From DATAGF01 sp963819845 (GTDB lineage Bacteria; Actinomycetota; Thermoleophilia; Miltoncostaeales; Miltoncostaeaceae), in contig CAWFXQ010000016.1 in NCBI GenBank assembly GCA_963819845.1, positions 1 to 64,000 on the forward strand: a stretch of DNA of 64,000 nucleotides. The letters run 5' to 3'. The notes under the pieces are model-generated. The model was not told the origin of the DNA. It searched no databases and saw nothing but the letters and a program-made list of their open reading frames with translations. Below are positions 15,490 to 24,431 of this stretch, piece after piece (position 1 is the first letter of the stretch; each line of letters starts with the position of its first letter). Position numbers and translations under genes: made by a program.

Positions 15490-17136
15490 TCAGGCCCGGT
15501 AGCAGGGCGCCTCGCTGGTGTAGGTCACCAGGGCGTCCCACATGATCCACTCCGACACGCCCTCGGCCGCGGCGCCCCTGATCTGGGCGCAGACCTCCTT
15601 GGGGCCGTAGGTGACGCGCAGGGAGAAGTCCTGGAGCCAGGGCACCACGCGGGCGCCGGTGTTCTCGACCAGATCGTTGAAGTGCACGAGCGACTGCTCG
15701 ATGATCTCCCGCGGCTCGCTCTCGGGCTCGTTGACCCCGTAGACGCCGCGCCCCCAGTGCGAGGGGTAGATGAGCGGGGCCACGTAGTCGACGTTGCGCG
15801 CGATGCGGGGGACGTCCTGCGCAACCTCCTCGGGCCGGAAGGCGGCGATGCCGAACAGCGAGGCGCCGAGGAAGGCGCCCGTCGGCTCCAGGCGGTCGCG
15901 GGCCTCGGCCAGGAACGACACGATCGATGCCTGCGCCCCGCCCTTCAGCGCCGGGAACCTCATCGTCTCCAGGGGGCCGTCGGGGCGGCGGATGTAGTCG
16001 TAGAGGATGTCGTTGACCCCGCGCTTCGCGGCCTCCTCGGCCACGTCGAGGTTGTAGTCGCGCACGACCGGGTCGGCGAAGTTGGTGAAGCCGCCGTAGC
16101 CCGCGTAGGGCTGGCCGTCGGGCGTCTGGATGACCTGGGTGCGCTTGCCGTTGTCCCATGCCCACTCGGCGTGCACCCGGTCGCGGAAGGCGACCACCCG
16201 GCCGATCACCCGGCCGCCCAGGTCGTGGATCTGCTTGACCGCGTCCTCGAGGACGTAGCTCGGCTGGACCGCCCCGATGGTCTTGGCGAACGGCAGGTCG
16301 GAGTCGTAGCCGATGATCCCCGACTCGTCCTTGAGGTCGAGCTGGATGGCGTTGATCTTCTTCCTGCGCAGCATCTCGAGCACCGGCTCGCGCAGGTAGT
16401 CGGTCTCCCACGAGATGGCCGTCATGTGCACGGCCCGGATGGGCACGAGCGGCTCGCGCGCGATGACCGGGATCGTGGTGCGGATGCCCTTGGAGTTGCC
16501 CGCGCGATCGACCGCCCGCACCGAGATCTTCCCCGCCGGGGGCTCCGGGAAGGTCACCGAGAAGGTGCCGTCGGCGGCGACCTCCACCGGCGCGTCGTCG
16601 ACCGTGACGGTGGACGGCTCGTTCACCCGGCCCGAGAGCGTGACCGGGGCCTCGCGCACGGCCGGACGGGTCGGGCCGGTGATCTCGATGTCCGGGCGGG
16701 TGTGGTCGACCGTGAACGACCAGCTGCGCGTGGCCGGCCACGGGACCAGCGGCTGGTCGATCGAGAACTTGAGCGTGTGGGCGCCCTCATCCAGGCCCGT
16801 GGGCCGGTAGGTCAGCTCGCCGTCGCCGACGTAGGCGTCGTCGCGCACGTCCGCGCCGTCGTACTCCAGCGTCGCCGTGTCCATCAGCGACGGCAGGTCC
16901 GCCGTCACCCGGAAGACCAGGTCCTCCGTGGCGCCCGGCCCGAGGTGGGCGCCCTCGGCGGGCCCGGTGGTGGTCAGCTGCACCCCGGCGTCGCGCAGCG
17001 CGTAGCCGCAGAGGCCGCCGAAGATGAGCGCGCCGGCCGCGAGCGCGGCCATGAGCGGCCATCGCCGCCGCCGGGCCGGCTCCGGGGGCCGGCCGCCCCG
17101 TCGCAGTGGGGGGAGCTCGCTCCGCCGGGTGGACAC
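15490..17136 (-). CDS. Exported putative glycoside hydrolase (DUF4015/GH-like)
   Basis: A 548-residue protein: N-terminal membrane anchor (WPLMAALAAGALIFGGLCGY), an Ig-like/beta-sandwich region at about 50-230 (GRVNEPSTVTVDDAPVEVAA), then a TIM-barrel glycoside-hydrolase-like domain (IRAVHMTAISWETDY, INAIQLDLKDESGIIGYDSD, ILYDYIRRPDG, VDYVAPLIYPSHWGRGVYG, VVPWLQDFSL). The layout matches DUF4015 putative glycosyl hydrolases. Predicted at the cell surface, acting on a polysaccharide; substrate unknown. GTG at 17136 (STRRSELPPL) is chosen because upstream sequence is non-coding in character. Confidence 0.82.
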   Translation of the reverse strand: MSTRRSELPPLRRGGRPPEPARRRRWPLMAALAAGALIFGGLCGYALRDAGVQLTTTGPAEGAHLGPGATEDLVFRVTADLPSLMDTATLEYDGADVRDDAYVGDGELTYRPTGLDEGAHTLKFSIDQPLVPWPATRSWSFTVDHTRPDIEITGPTRPAVREAPVTLSGRVNEPSTVTVDDAPVEVAADGTFSVTFPEPPAGKISVRAVDRAGNSKGIRTTIPVIAREPLVPIRAVHMTAISWETDYLREPVLEMLRRKKINAIQLDLKDESGIIGYDSDLPFAKTIGAVQPSYVLEDAVKQIHDLGGRVIGRVVAFRDRVHAEWAWDNGKRTQVIQTPDGQPYAGYGGFTNFADPVVRDYNLDVAEEAAKRGVNDILYDYIRRPDGPLETMRFPALKGGAQASIVSFLAEARDRLEPTGAFLGASLFGIAAFRPEEVAQDVPRIARNVDYVAPLIYPSHWGRGVYGVNEPESEPREIIEQSLVHFNDLVENTGARVVPWLQDFSLRVTYGPKEVCAQIRGAAAEGVSEWIMWDALVTYTSEAPCYRA

Positions 17137-17194
17137 CGGGCGCAGGGTAGCGGAGCGCCGCCGGGGCGGACAATCCGCCCGGCCGACACGCGTG

Positions 17195-18873
17195 TCAGGG
17201 GGCGGCGGCCTCGACCCGGTCGCGCCCGGCCCGCTTCGCGGCGTAGAGCGCCCGGTCGGCGCGGCGCTGCAGCTCGTTGACGTCGCGGGCGGCGGTGAGG
17301 TCGCAGACCCCGGCCGAGCAGGTGATCCCGCGCACGCCGTCGACGCGGATGCTCGCGATGCGGGCGCGGGCCCGCTCCACCGGCGCCATGGCCCCGGCCG
17401 CATCGACCTGGGGGAGGATCCATGCGAACTCCTCCCCGCCGATCCTGGCGACCAGCTCGCCGGCCCGCGAGGTTGACTCCAGGTGGCCCCCGACCGCGGC
17501 CAGCACCCGGTCGCCCACCCCGTGCCCGTGCGTGTCGTTGACGACCTTGAAGTCGTCGAGGTCGAGGATCACGAGGGTGAGCAGGTGCCCGTGGCGGCGC
17601 GCCCGCTCGACCTCGCCCTTGAGGCGCTTGGTGAACGCGCGCCGGTTGGCCAGGCCGGTGAGCGGGTCGGTCTCGGCCAGCCGGGCGAGCTCCGCGCGGG
17701 CCTCGGCGTTGGCGACCGCGATCGCCGCCAGCTCGGCGAAGGCCGCCAGCCTCCGCTCATCGGCCGGCCCGAAGGCCCTCGGCTCGGTCGAGCCCGCCGT
17801 CAGCGCGCCCCAGGTCCGGCCGCCGGTCGCCAGCGGGGCGGCGATGCCGCTGCGCAGGCCGGCCTCCAGCACCTGGGCCACGGAGGGGTCGGCCGGCACC
17901 TGCCGGTAGTCGTCGACGCGGGCGGCCTCGCCGGTCCGGGCGGTGCGCCCCGTGGCGGTGGTCCCGCCGATCGACATGGTGGGGGAGACGACGACCCCGT
18001 CGGCGGCCGGCGGGTGCGCGGCGACGCAGGTGGCGACCTCGGGCGATTCGAAGCGGTACACGGCGCTGCCCGTGGCGCCGAGCAGCAAGGTGGCCTCCTC
18101 GGCGACCACACGGCCGATCTCCGCGAGGTCGCCCTCGCGCGCGACCACGGTCGCCACGCGGCGCAGCGCGGCCTGCTCGGCCTCCTGGTTCACCCGATCG
18201 GTGATGTCGGTGAAGGCGCTGATGACGTGCTCGGGGGCGCCGGAGGGCCCGGGCTCGGGCAGGAGGCGGGCGCTGTACCAGCGCGCCCCCTCCTCGGCGG
18301 GGAAGCGGAAGTTGACGGCGAGCCGCTCGCCGCGCTCGAAGACCGAGCGGACGGCGTCCTCCCAGCGCGCCGCCACGCCGGCCGGCAGGGGGGCGTCGCG
18401 CACGGGGCGCCCCAGGAACGCGGCGGCCGGCCGGCTGGTCGCGCGCTCGAAGGCCGAGTTCACGTACCCGATCCGCAGGTCGGCCCCGATCCGGGCGACG
18501 GGGTCGGGGAGTCCTCCACCAGCGCGCGGAAGGTGGCCTGCCCGCCGGTGAGCCGCAGCTCGGCGTGCTTGCGTTCGGTGATGTCGCTGGCCTCGACCCG
18601 CACGCCGCCGTCGCCGGGGACCAGCCTCAGGAACAGCCAGCGCAGCCCGGCGGTCGTGGGCATCTGCAGCTCGAGGTGGCGCTCCTCCCCCGCGTGAAGG
18701 GCGCTCCGCAGCTCGCGCTCCAGGGGCGCGACCACCTCGAGGGGCAGCCCGGTGTCGCTTGGCGTGCGGCCGATCACGGCCTCCGCGGGGAGCCCCAGCA
18801 TCGTCAGGGCCGCGTCGCTGAGGCGCACCTGCCGCAGCTCCCCGTCGAGCTCGATGACGATGGGGTCGCCCAC
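17195..18873 (-). CDS. PAS-PAS-GAF diguanylate cyclase (one frameshift)
   Basis: Reading from 18873: PAS 1 (GDPIVIELDGELRQVRLSDA), PAS 2 (IGADLRIGYVNSAFERAT, SAFTDITDRV), GAF (about 250-400) and a C-terminal GGDEF domain with intact active site RIGGEEFAWIL and DPLTGLANRRAF. It should make cyclic di-GMP from GTP. The usual RxxD inhibitory site is not seen (RAGE precedes the active site by similar spacing). A single missing base near 18505 (EDSP/DPVARI junction) splits PAS 1 from the rest; both frames are otherwise open, so this is probably a sequence error. Confidence 0.8.
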
Positions 18874-18909
18874 GAGGGGAGGATTGTGACGCTTTTCGGG
18901 CGCCTCCGC

Positions 18910-19467
18910 CTAGAAGGACCGGCTGCCGGGCGGCGGATGGTCCTCCGGATAGTCGATCTGGTCGATCGAGGTGGGGTCGAAGGTCTGCATGCTCGGGCCG
19001 CCGTTGAAGCCGAAGACCCGGGTCATGGCCCTCCAGAAGACCGTGAGGATCGCGTCGCCCATCATCAGGGGCCAGCGCCAGAGGATCGTGTAGAAGAACC
19101 ACGAGATCGGGCCGAGGTCGCGCGCGGTGCGCCCCAGGCCGCGCCGCGGGGCGGTGGCGGCCGGCCCGACGAGCACGTAGGTGTTGCCGCTCTCGCCGGT
19201 CTGGACGGCGGCCTGCGGGACGAGCGCCGCCGTCGCGGCGGGCGGCACGGGCGCGCGGCCCTTCACCCACGCCCAGCCGTAGGGGACGCTGAAGAGGATG
19301 CCGAGGAACAGGAACAGGAGCGGGCGCCACCAGCCGATATCGACCAGGTCGCCGGTGAGCCAGTCGAGGAACCAGAGCAGCAGGGTGAACCCGATGACCC
19401 ACGACCCTGCGCGCCAGCCCGGGGTCTTGAGCCACGGACCCGGCTGCAGGACGCGGTCGCGGCTCAC
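18910..19467 (-). CDS. Membrane protein with two helices
   Basis: A 185-residue protein with a helical hairpin (WVIGFTLLLWFLDWLTGDLV, PLLFLFLGILFSVPYGWAWV) and a C-terminal region with further hydrophobic stretches (ISWFFYTILWRWPLMMGDAI, LTVFWRAMTRVFGF). GTG at 19467 overlaps the stop of the small gene at 19464-19637 (GTGA), so the two are translationally coupled. No known domain recognised. Confidence 0.65.
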   Translation of the reverse strand: MSRDRVLQPGPWLKTPGWRAGSWVIGFTLLLWFLDWLTGDLVDIGWWRPLLFLFLGILFSVPYGWAWVKGRAPVPPAATAALVPQAAVQTGESGNTYVLVGPAATAPRRGLGRTARDLGPISWFFYTILWRWPLMMGDAILTVFWRAMTRVFGFNGGPSMQTFDPTSIDQIDYPEDHPPPGSRSF

Positions 19468-19637
19468 GGGTTGCCGGTGGTGACCGTGACCGTCTCGCGG
19501 CTGTCGACGGTGATCCCGTCGCCCTGTGAGGACAGGCAGCCGACGTTGTTGAGGCAGATCGCCCCGCCCAGCACGCCGCTCGAGACGAGCACGACGAGCA
19601 CGACGATCGTTCCGATGACGACGATGAGGGTCTTCAT
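19464..19637 (-). CDS. Small exported/anchored protein, 57 aa
   Basis: KTLIVVIGTIVVLVVLVSSG forms an N-terminal membrane helix or signal anchor; the external part has two cysteines (AICLNNVGCLSSQGDG) that may form a disulfide, then a Thr/Val-rich tail. ATG at 19637; its TGA overlaps the GTG of the next gene. Too short for most gene callers, but the coupling and codon pattern support it. Confidence 0.6.
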   Translation of the reverse strand: MKTLIVVIGTIVVLVVLVSSGVLGGAICLNNVGCLSSQGDGITVDSRETVTVTTGNP

Positions 19638-19777
19638 GGCTGGTCCCTCTTCGATGTGAGCGGGGCCATTCCTCCGCCCAGCGGTGCCGCCCGGAGTTCA
19701 CAACGCGCGACGGGCGAGGGCAAGGCCGTGAGCGGCCCGTGAGGCTCCCGTGACGGCGGCGGGGGAGGGTCACGGCA

Positions 19778-20666
19778 ATGGACGACGCCCCCGGATCCGT
19801 CATCGCCGCCGCCGCCGTCTGCCGCGCCTGTGAGGACCTGCTCGGGCGCCTCGAGGACGGGTGGCCCGGCGGCGACGCCGACCGGGCGCTTCGGCGCCTG
19901 CGCGACCGCGTCGAGGGGCTGCTCGACCGGTCGCCGGCCGCGGCCTCGCGGGCCTGCGCACAGGGGCCGACCTTCGAGGTCCGCTGTCTCGGGCCCACGC
20001 GCCTGACCGCGGGCGGCGCGGTCATCGCCCCGCCCCGCCGCTCGCGGCTCGTCCTGCAGTACCTCGTGGCGCACCGGCGCCGCCCGGTCCCGCGCGACGT
20101 GCTGCTCGAGGAGTTCTGGCCGGGCTCGCCGCCGCGGGCCGGCCGCAACAGCCTGAACGTCGCCATCACCCTGCTGCGCCGGGCCTTCCGGCCGGTCTAC
20201 GGCGACTGCCCCGTGGTCGTCTTCCGCGACGAGGCCTACGCGCTCGACCCGGGCCTCGACGTCGTGGGTTGACCACGAGGAGTTCGCCCGGCTGGCCGGC
20301 GAGGGCGACGTCCTGCGGCGCGCGGGCGAGCCGGCGGAGGCCGTCGCCGCCTACCGGCGGGCCGACGCTCTCTACGGAGGCCCACTCTTCGAGGAGGAGC
20401 CCTACGAGGACTGGATCGTCACGGCGCGGCGGGAGGTCGAAGGGGCGCACCTCGACGTCGTCGGGCACCTCGGCGACTGCCTGGCCGCCCTGGGCGACCA
20501 CGAGGCCAGCGCCGCCGCCTACCGGCGCATCCTCGCCGTCGAGCCCCACCGCGACGACCTGCGCCGGCTGCTGGCCGAGCGCTACGAGGCGCTCGGGCGG
20601 CCCGGTCTCGCCACTCGGCTCACCTACCTGCGAAAGCCCGGTAAGTCACAGGTAATGGCGGCCTAA
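19778..20666 (+). CDS. SARP/BTAD-family transcriptional regulator (one frameshift)
   Basis: An approximately 295-residue regulator. After an N-terminal helical stretch it has an OmpR-like winged helix (FEVRCLGPTRLTAGG, RRSRLVLQYLVAHRRRPVPR, LLEEFWPGSPPRAGRNSLNV, AITLLRRAFRPVYGD) and a bacterial transcriptional-activation (BTAD, TPR-like) domain (DHEEFARLAGEGDVLRRAGE, ADALYGGPLFEEEPYEDWIV, AYRRILAVEPHRDDLRRLLA). An extra G around 20265 separates the two domains; removing it joins them cleanly. Its TAA falls inside the direct repeats controlling the next gene, a typical activator-target arrangement. Confidence 0.82.
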
Positions 20667-20683
20667 GGGCCGCCTCCTAGCGT
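20640..20683 (+). promoter_or_regulatory. SARP-type promoter, copy A
   Basis: Three heptamers at exactly 11-bp steps: GGTAAGT (20640), GGTAATG (20651), CCTAAGG (20662), then TAGCGT (20678-20683) as -10. The TAAG core of the last repeat starts 14 bp before the -10. This is the geometry of SARP binding sites, which replace the -35. The ATG of the next gene lies 56 bp after the -10 start. Confidence 0.65.
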
Positions 20684-20733
20684 CACCGGTGCGTGCACGA
20701 GGCACGCGCTCACACACCGAAAGGACGCACGAC

Positions 20734-21198
20734 ATGACCCCAGTCGAGATCCCCGTTCCCACCCTCTCGGGCGAGTTCGAGGCCCAGATCCAGGACCCGA
20801 GCGGCACGCCCACCAACGTCATCCCGCGCGAGCTGGCCTGGTCGGTCCGCGCCCGCTGGAACCTGAAGGGCGCCCTCGCGCCGATCCTCACCGGCGACTG
20901 GCACCTGACCGTCGCGCTCGAGTCGATGGGCGGAGGCCCCGAGGGGACCTCCTCGATCGTCACCCGCGACTACCAGGCCGACGGCACGCTCGTCGGCACC
21001 TTCCCGAACCAGGAGATGCGGTTCGACGCGACGGTCAGCTTCCCGGCCGGCGTCCCGCCGATCGCTCCCCTGGAGACGCGCGCCTACCGGGCCACCGCGC
21101 TCCTGGTGTTCCGCTACGACAGCGGCGCGCCCGGCCCGTTCGCGGCCGTCTACGACCTCGGCGTGATCCAGTTCTTCGACTCGCCGGCCGCTCCGTAG
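20734..21198 (+). CDS. Uncharacterised beta-rich protein, paralog A
   Basis: A 154-residue soluble protein without signal peptide (PVEIPVPTLSGEFEAQIQDP, WSVRARWNLKGALAPILTGD, WHLTVALESMGGGPEGTSSI, PFAAVYDLGVIQFFDS). It is clearly paralogous to the gene at 48236-48701: both share ESxGGGP(E/D)G, RAY..TALL and GPFAA(V/Y)YDLGVIQ. ATG at 20734 with AAAGGA upstream. It lies directly after a SARP regulator and its repeat promoter, so it is probably the activator's target. The fold looks like a beta sandwich; function unknown. Confidence 0.78.
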   Translation: MTPVEIPVPTLSGEFEAQIQDPSGTPTNVIPRELAWSVRARWNLKGALAPILTGDWHLTVALESMGGGPEGTSSIVTRDYQADGTLVGTFPNQEMRFDATVSFPAGVPPIAPLETRAYRATALLVFRYDSGAPGPFAAVYDLGVIQFFDSPAAP

Positions 21199-21213
21199 GC
21201 GATGCCCGGCTCG

Positions 21214-21246
21214 AGGCCCGTCCCGGCAGCGCCGGGGCGGGCCTTT
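21214..21246 (+). terminator. Hairpin terminator after paralog A
   Basis: AGGCCCGTCCCGG (21214-21226) pairs with CCGGGGCGGGCCT (21232-21244), loop about five bases, followed by TT. It separates paralog A from the next gene, whose possible -10 (TACAAT, 21246-21251) begins at its end. Confidence 0.65.
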
Positions 21247-21333
21247 ACAATTCCCTGACATCGCGGCCGTGAGAATCGCGACGAGCTCCGGTTGGGGCGG
21301 GTGAGAACCGCACCCCTCCCCGAAGGAGACACC

Positions 21334-21861
21334 ATGTCGCGCAAGGCCCTCCTCACCGCCCTCCCCGCCGCCGCCATCGCCGCCGCCATCGGCGTGGGCG
21401 TCATCGGCTCACCGGTCGACACGGCCGACGCCGCCAAGCCCTTCAGCGTCAGCAAGTCGCAGTTCACCACCGTCAAGAAGAACGCCAGCACGGCGCTCAG
21501 CAAGTCGAAGCAGAACGCCACGGCCATCGCCGCGCTCCAGCAGAGCGGCGTCGCCGGCACGCAGGGCCCCCAGGGCCCCCCCGGCGGCTTCGACCCGTCG
21601 AAGCTCACCCGGGTCGTCGGGCCCGTCGTGCCCGTGTCGTCGGACCTGACCTACGTCCCCTACACCCTCCCGTGCCCGACCGGCACCGTCGCCCTCTCCG
21701 GTGGCTGGACCACGAGCTCCGTGGCCATCGAGAAGGCCATCCGCGTCTCCAGCTCCTTCCCGACCACCGGGCTCGGCGGCTGGTCGTTCCGCTTCGCCTA
21801 CAACGTCGGCGCGGGCGAGATCGCCAACATCACTCCGTACGTCCTCTGCGCCGGCTCGTAG
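21334..21861 (+). CDS. Secreted protein with short collagen-like segment
   Basis: A 175-residue exported protein: signal peptide (LLTALPAAAIAAAIGVGVIG, cleavage near DAA), a helical Lys/Ser-rich stalk (SKSQFTTVKKNASTALSKSK), a GTQGPQGPPGG collagen-like turn, and a beta-rich C-terminal domain with two cysteines (PCPTGTVALSGGW and YVLCAGS). Good GAAGGAG site before the ATG. This architecture is common among surface proteins of Thermoleophilia. Function unknown. Confidence 0.75.
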   Translation: MSRKALLTALPAAAIAAAIGVGVIGSPVDTADAAKPFSVSKSQFTTVKKNASTALSKSKQNATAIAALQQSGVAGTQGPQGPPGGFDPSKLTRVVGPVVPVSSDLTYVPYTLPCPTGTVALSGGWTTSSVAIEKAIRVSSSFPTTGLGGWSFRFAYNVGAGEIANITPYVLCAGS

Positions 21862-21866
21862 GCGCG

Positions 21867-22043
21867 ATGGCGGATCGTCTCCCGCCGCTCGACGAGCAGA
21901 TGGTGGCGGACTGGGCCGCGGTGGGCCTCCGCAAGATCGAGGCCCACCTCGCGGCCCACGCCGCGTTCTGCGACTTCCTGCGTGCGCGCGGGACCTCCGC
22001 GCGGGATGATGAGGAGCCTTGTCCTCCGCCGCCGGACCGATGA
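21867..22043 (+). CDS. Small hypothetical protein, 58 aa
   Basis: ADRLPPLDEQMVADWAAVGL then RKIEAHLAAHAAFCDFLRAR: mostly helical with one Cys. ATG at 21867 six bases after the previous stop; its TGA overlaps the ATG of the sigma-factor gene (ATGA at 22040-22043), so it is cotranslated with it and may be functionally linked. Confidence 0.5.
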   Translation: MADRLPPLDEQMVADWAAVGLRKIEAHLAAHAAFCDFLRARGTSARDDEEPCPPPPDR

Positions 22044-23532
22044 GCACCCGCACCGACGAGCAGCTCGGCCGCGCGGCGCTGGCGGGCGACCGCGATGCCT
22101 TCACCGAGCTCTTCGGGCGGCATGAGAGCGGCCTCTACAACGTCGCTCTGCGGCTGACCGGCGACCGCGAGGACGCGGCCGACATCACGCAGGAGGCGTT
22201 CCTGCGGGTCTTCGCACGGCTCGACGACCTCGCGGGCCGGGAGGTCAACCTGGCCGCCTACCTGCACCGCACGGCGCGCAACCTGGTCTACGACCGCACC
22301 GCCGGCCGCGCGCGGGAGGCGCCGACCGGCGAGGTCGAGCGCGTCGCCGGCGCCGACGAGGCCCTCGAGGCCGACCCCGAGCTGACGACCCTCGTCGGCG
22401 CCCAGGGGCGCGACGTGCGGGCCGCGAACGCCCGCCTTCCCGAGCGACACCGCTTGGTGCTGGCCCTCCGCGAGCTCGAGGACATGAGCTACGAGGACAT
22501 CGGGCGCGTCCTCGACGTCACGCCGGGCGCCGTGGCGCAGCTCCTGTCGCGGGCGCGGCTGGCGCTGCGGCGCGAGCTGCGCCGGGAGCAGGTGGCCGTC
22601 GCGGCGCTCGCCCCCGCCTGCCGAGCCCGGCTGGGCGACATCGGCGCGCTGATCGACGGCGAGCTCGACCCCGACCGCGCCCGGGCGCTGACCGTCCACA
22701 TGGCCGCGTGCGAGGACTGCCGCGCCAGCGAGAGCGGCCGTCGAGGACGCCCGCGTCACCTACCGCGCGTGGCTGCCGCTGCCCGTCCTCGGCCTCGGCG
22801 CCGCCACCGCCCGGGCGGCAGGGGAGCGCGGCCTCGTCCGCTTCTCCGACGCCCCCGCCGCCCCCGACCCTGCCACCCCCTCCGACGCTCCCGTCGCCGG
22901 AGGCGGTCCCGACCGGGAGGGCGGAGGCGGCGGGCAGGCCGGCGGCGGCCCCGGCGGGGGAGAGGACGCCCGGCGCCGGCGTCGGCGCGCGGCGGGCCTC
23001 GTGCTCGCGGGGATCCTGGCGCTGCTGCTGCTCGTGGGCGTCCCCACGCTGGTCGCCGTGCGCTCGGGATCCGGCCCGGAGCCCGTCGAGGCCGCGCCCG
23101 CCACCGTCCCGGCGACGACAGCCGCCGCGGCGGCGGCGCCGCCCGCCGACCCCACGACCGCAGCCGCGCCGCCGCCGCCGACCACGGCGGCGACGACCGC
23201 CGCGGTCCAGGCTCCGCCGCCCGCCCCGGCCCTCCCGTACGCGGTCCCGGTGGAGCCGGCGACGACCGCCGCGGCCGCGCCGGCGCGGCGCGCCCCCGGC
23301 CGGGCGGTCCGGCGGCCGCCCGCCACGACCGCGGCCGATCCGGCCGTGGCCCCCGAGCCCCCGCCGCCGCCCGGGACGACGACGGTCCCGCCGGTCGTCA
23401 CCGACCCTCCGCCGCGGCCCCCCGGCCCCAACGACCCGACCTTCACCGTGCCGACGCGCCCGCGCCCGCCCACGGTCACTCTGCCGCCCAGGATCACCGT
23501 CCCGCGCGACCCCACTGCCCCCCGTTTCTTAG
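22040..23532 (+). CDS. ECF sigma factor fused to zinc finger, TM helix and Pro-rich tail (two frameshifts)
   Basis: Residues 1-180: sigma-70 region 2 (DRDAFTELFGRHESGLYNVA, LTGDREDAADITQEAFLRVF) and region 4 (LPERHRLVLALRELEDMSYE, IGRVLDVTPGAVAQLLSRAR). Residues about 195-235: a zinc-finger anti-sigma-type motif (LIDGELDPDRARALTVHMAA then CEDC). After frame correction near 22730 the chain continues ARAAVEDARVTYRAWLPLP, a membrane helix (GLVLAGILALLLLVGVPTLV) and an Ala/Pro/Thr-rich external tail. With one C fewer in the C6 run near 23517 the frame ends at TAG 23530-23532, overlapping the start of yjbQ. A sigma factor tethered to the membrane with its own anti-sigma module. Confidence 0.72.
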
Positions 23533-23966
23533 TGTGGGCCCAGCGCACCCTCGCGCTGCGCGCCCGGCCGCGCGGGATCCACCTCGTCACGCGCGAGGTG
23601 GTCGCGGGCGTCCCCGAGATCGCAGAGGTGCGCGTCGGCCTCGCGCACCTGATGGTCCTGCACACGTCGGCGTCGCTGGCGCTCAACGAGAACGCCAGCC
23701 CCGACGTGCGGAGCGACCTCGCCGAGTGGCTGGACCGGGCCGTGCCTGACGGCGCGCCCTACTTCCACCACACGCTCGAGGGGACCGACGACATGCCGGC
23801 TCACGTCAAGGCGGTCCTGACCGGGCCCTCCCTCACGCTGCCGGTGTCCGGCGGGCGCCTGGCGCTCGGCACCTGGCAGGGCATCTATCTCTGCGAGCAC
23901 AGGGACGACGGCGGGCCGCGGTCGGTGACGGTCACGCTCTGGGGCGAGGGCGGAGGGGGAGGCTGA
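23532..23966 (+). CDS. YjbQ/UPF0047 family protein
   Basis: A 144-residue YjbQ family protein (secondary thiamine-phosphate synthase enzyme by name): RPRGIHLVTREVVAGV, VLHTSASLALNENASPDVRS, PYFHHTLEGTDDMPAHVKAV, LGTWQGIYLCEHRD. The conserved His and Glu residues of the putative active site (HTSASL, ENASPDV, HTLEGTDDMPAH) are present. It starts at the GTG overlapping the preceding stop. The physiological role in this family is uncertain. Confidence 0.85.
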   Translation: MWAQRTLALRARPRGIHLVTREVVAGVPEIAEVRVGLAHLMVLHTSASLALNENASPDVRSDLAEWLDRAVPDGAPYFHHTLEGTDDMPAHVKAVLTGPSLTLPVSGGRLALGTWQGIYLCEHRDDGGPRSVTVTLWGEGGGGG

Positions 23967-24019
23967 CAGAGGGGGGTCCGGGGTACACTTCACAGGTGCC
24001 CGGCCCGACTCATTCCGCC

Positions 24020-24040
24020 CACCCCGGTGAAACCGGGGTG
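24020..24040. promoter_or_regulatory. Perfect 9-bp hairpin in STAS leader
   Basis: CACCCCGGT (24020-24028) and ACCGGGGTG (24032-24040) around GAA. It follows a TACACT -10 (23984-23989) and precedes the STAS ATG by 40 bp, so it is in the leader if that promoter is used; it could equally terminate yjbQ transcription. Confidence 0.5.
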
Positions 24041-24080
24041 ACGGCCGCCCCCTCACCTCCCGGCATGAGGACGTCCCGGC

Positions 24081-24431
24081 ATGGGTAGTGGGCCCGACAT
24101 GGGAGCCTTCTCGGTCGCCAGCGACCGCGCCCGGGGCCTGGTCACCGTGACCGGCGACCTCGACCTGGCGCACTGCGGCGACCTGCGCCTGGCGATCCTC
24201 GCCGTGGAGGAGAACCGGCCGCCGATCCTGGTGGTCGACCTGCGCGAGGTGGTCCACATCGATTCGACCGGCCTCCGCGTCATCCTCGACGCGTCCGCCC
24301 GAGCCGAGGCCGAGGGGCGCCGGCTGGTGATCGTCGTCGAGCCCGACGGCCCCGTGGGGAAGGTGCTGGAGCTGACGCTGGTCACCGACCGCATCGAGGT
24401 GGTCGGGGACCCCGCAGCCGCCCAGGGGTGA
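24081..24431 (+). CDS. STAS-domain anti-sigma factor antagonist
   Basis: A 116-residue STAS protein: GLVTVTGDLDLAHCGDLRLA, PPILVVDLREVVHIDSTGLR with the phosphorylatable serine in HIDSTGLRV, and a closing alpha/beta segment. In partner switching the unphosphorylated form binds an anti-sigma kinase; a PP2C phosphatase reactivates it. Such a phosphatase follows immediately with a GTGA overlap at 24428-24431. Confidence 0.87.
   Translation: MGSGPDMGAFSVASDRARGLVTVTGDLDLAHCGDLRLAILAVEENRPPILVVDLREVVHIDSTGLRVILDASARAEAEGRRLVIVVEPDGPVGKVLELTLVTDRIEVVGDPAAAQG

Noticed and set aside
22708..23966. Apparent fusion of the sigma-factor tail with YjbQ
   Set aside because: Removing one C from the C6 run at about 23517 gives a stop overlapping the YjbQ GTG, so the fusion is most likely a one-base artefact.
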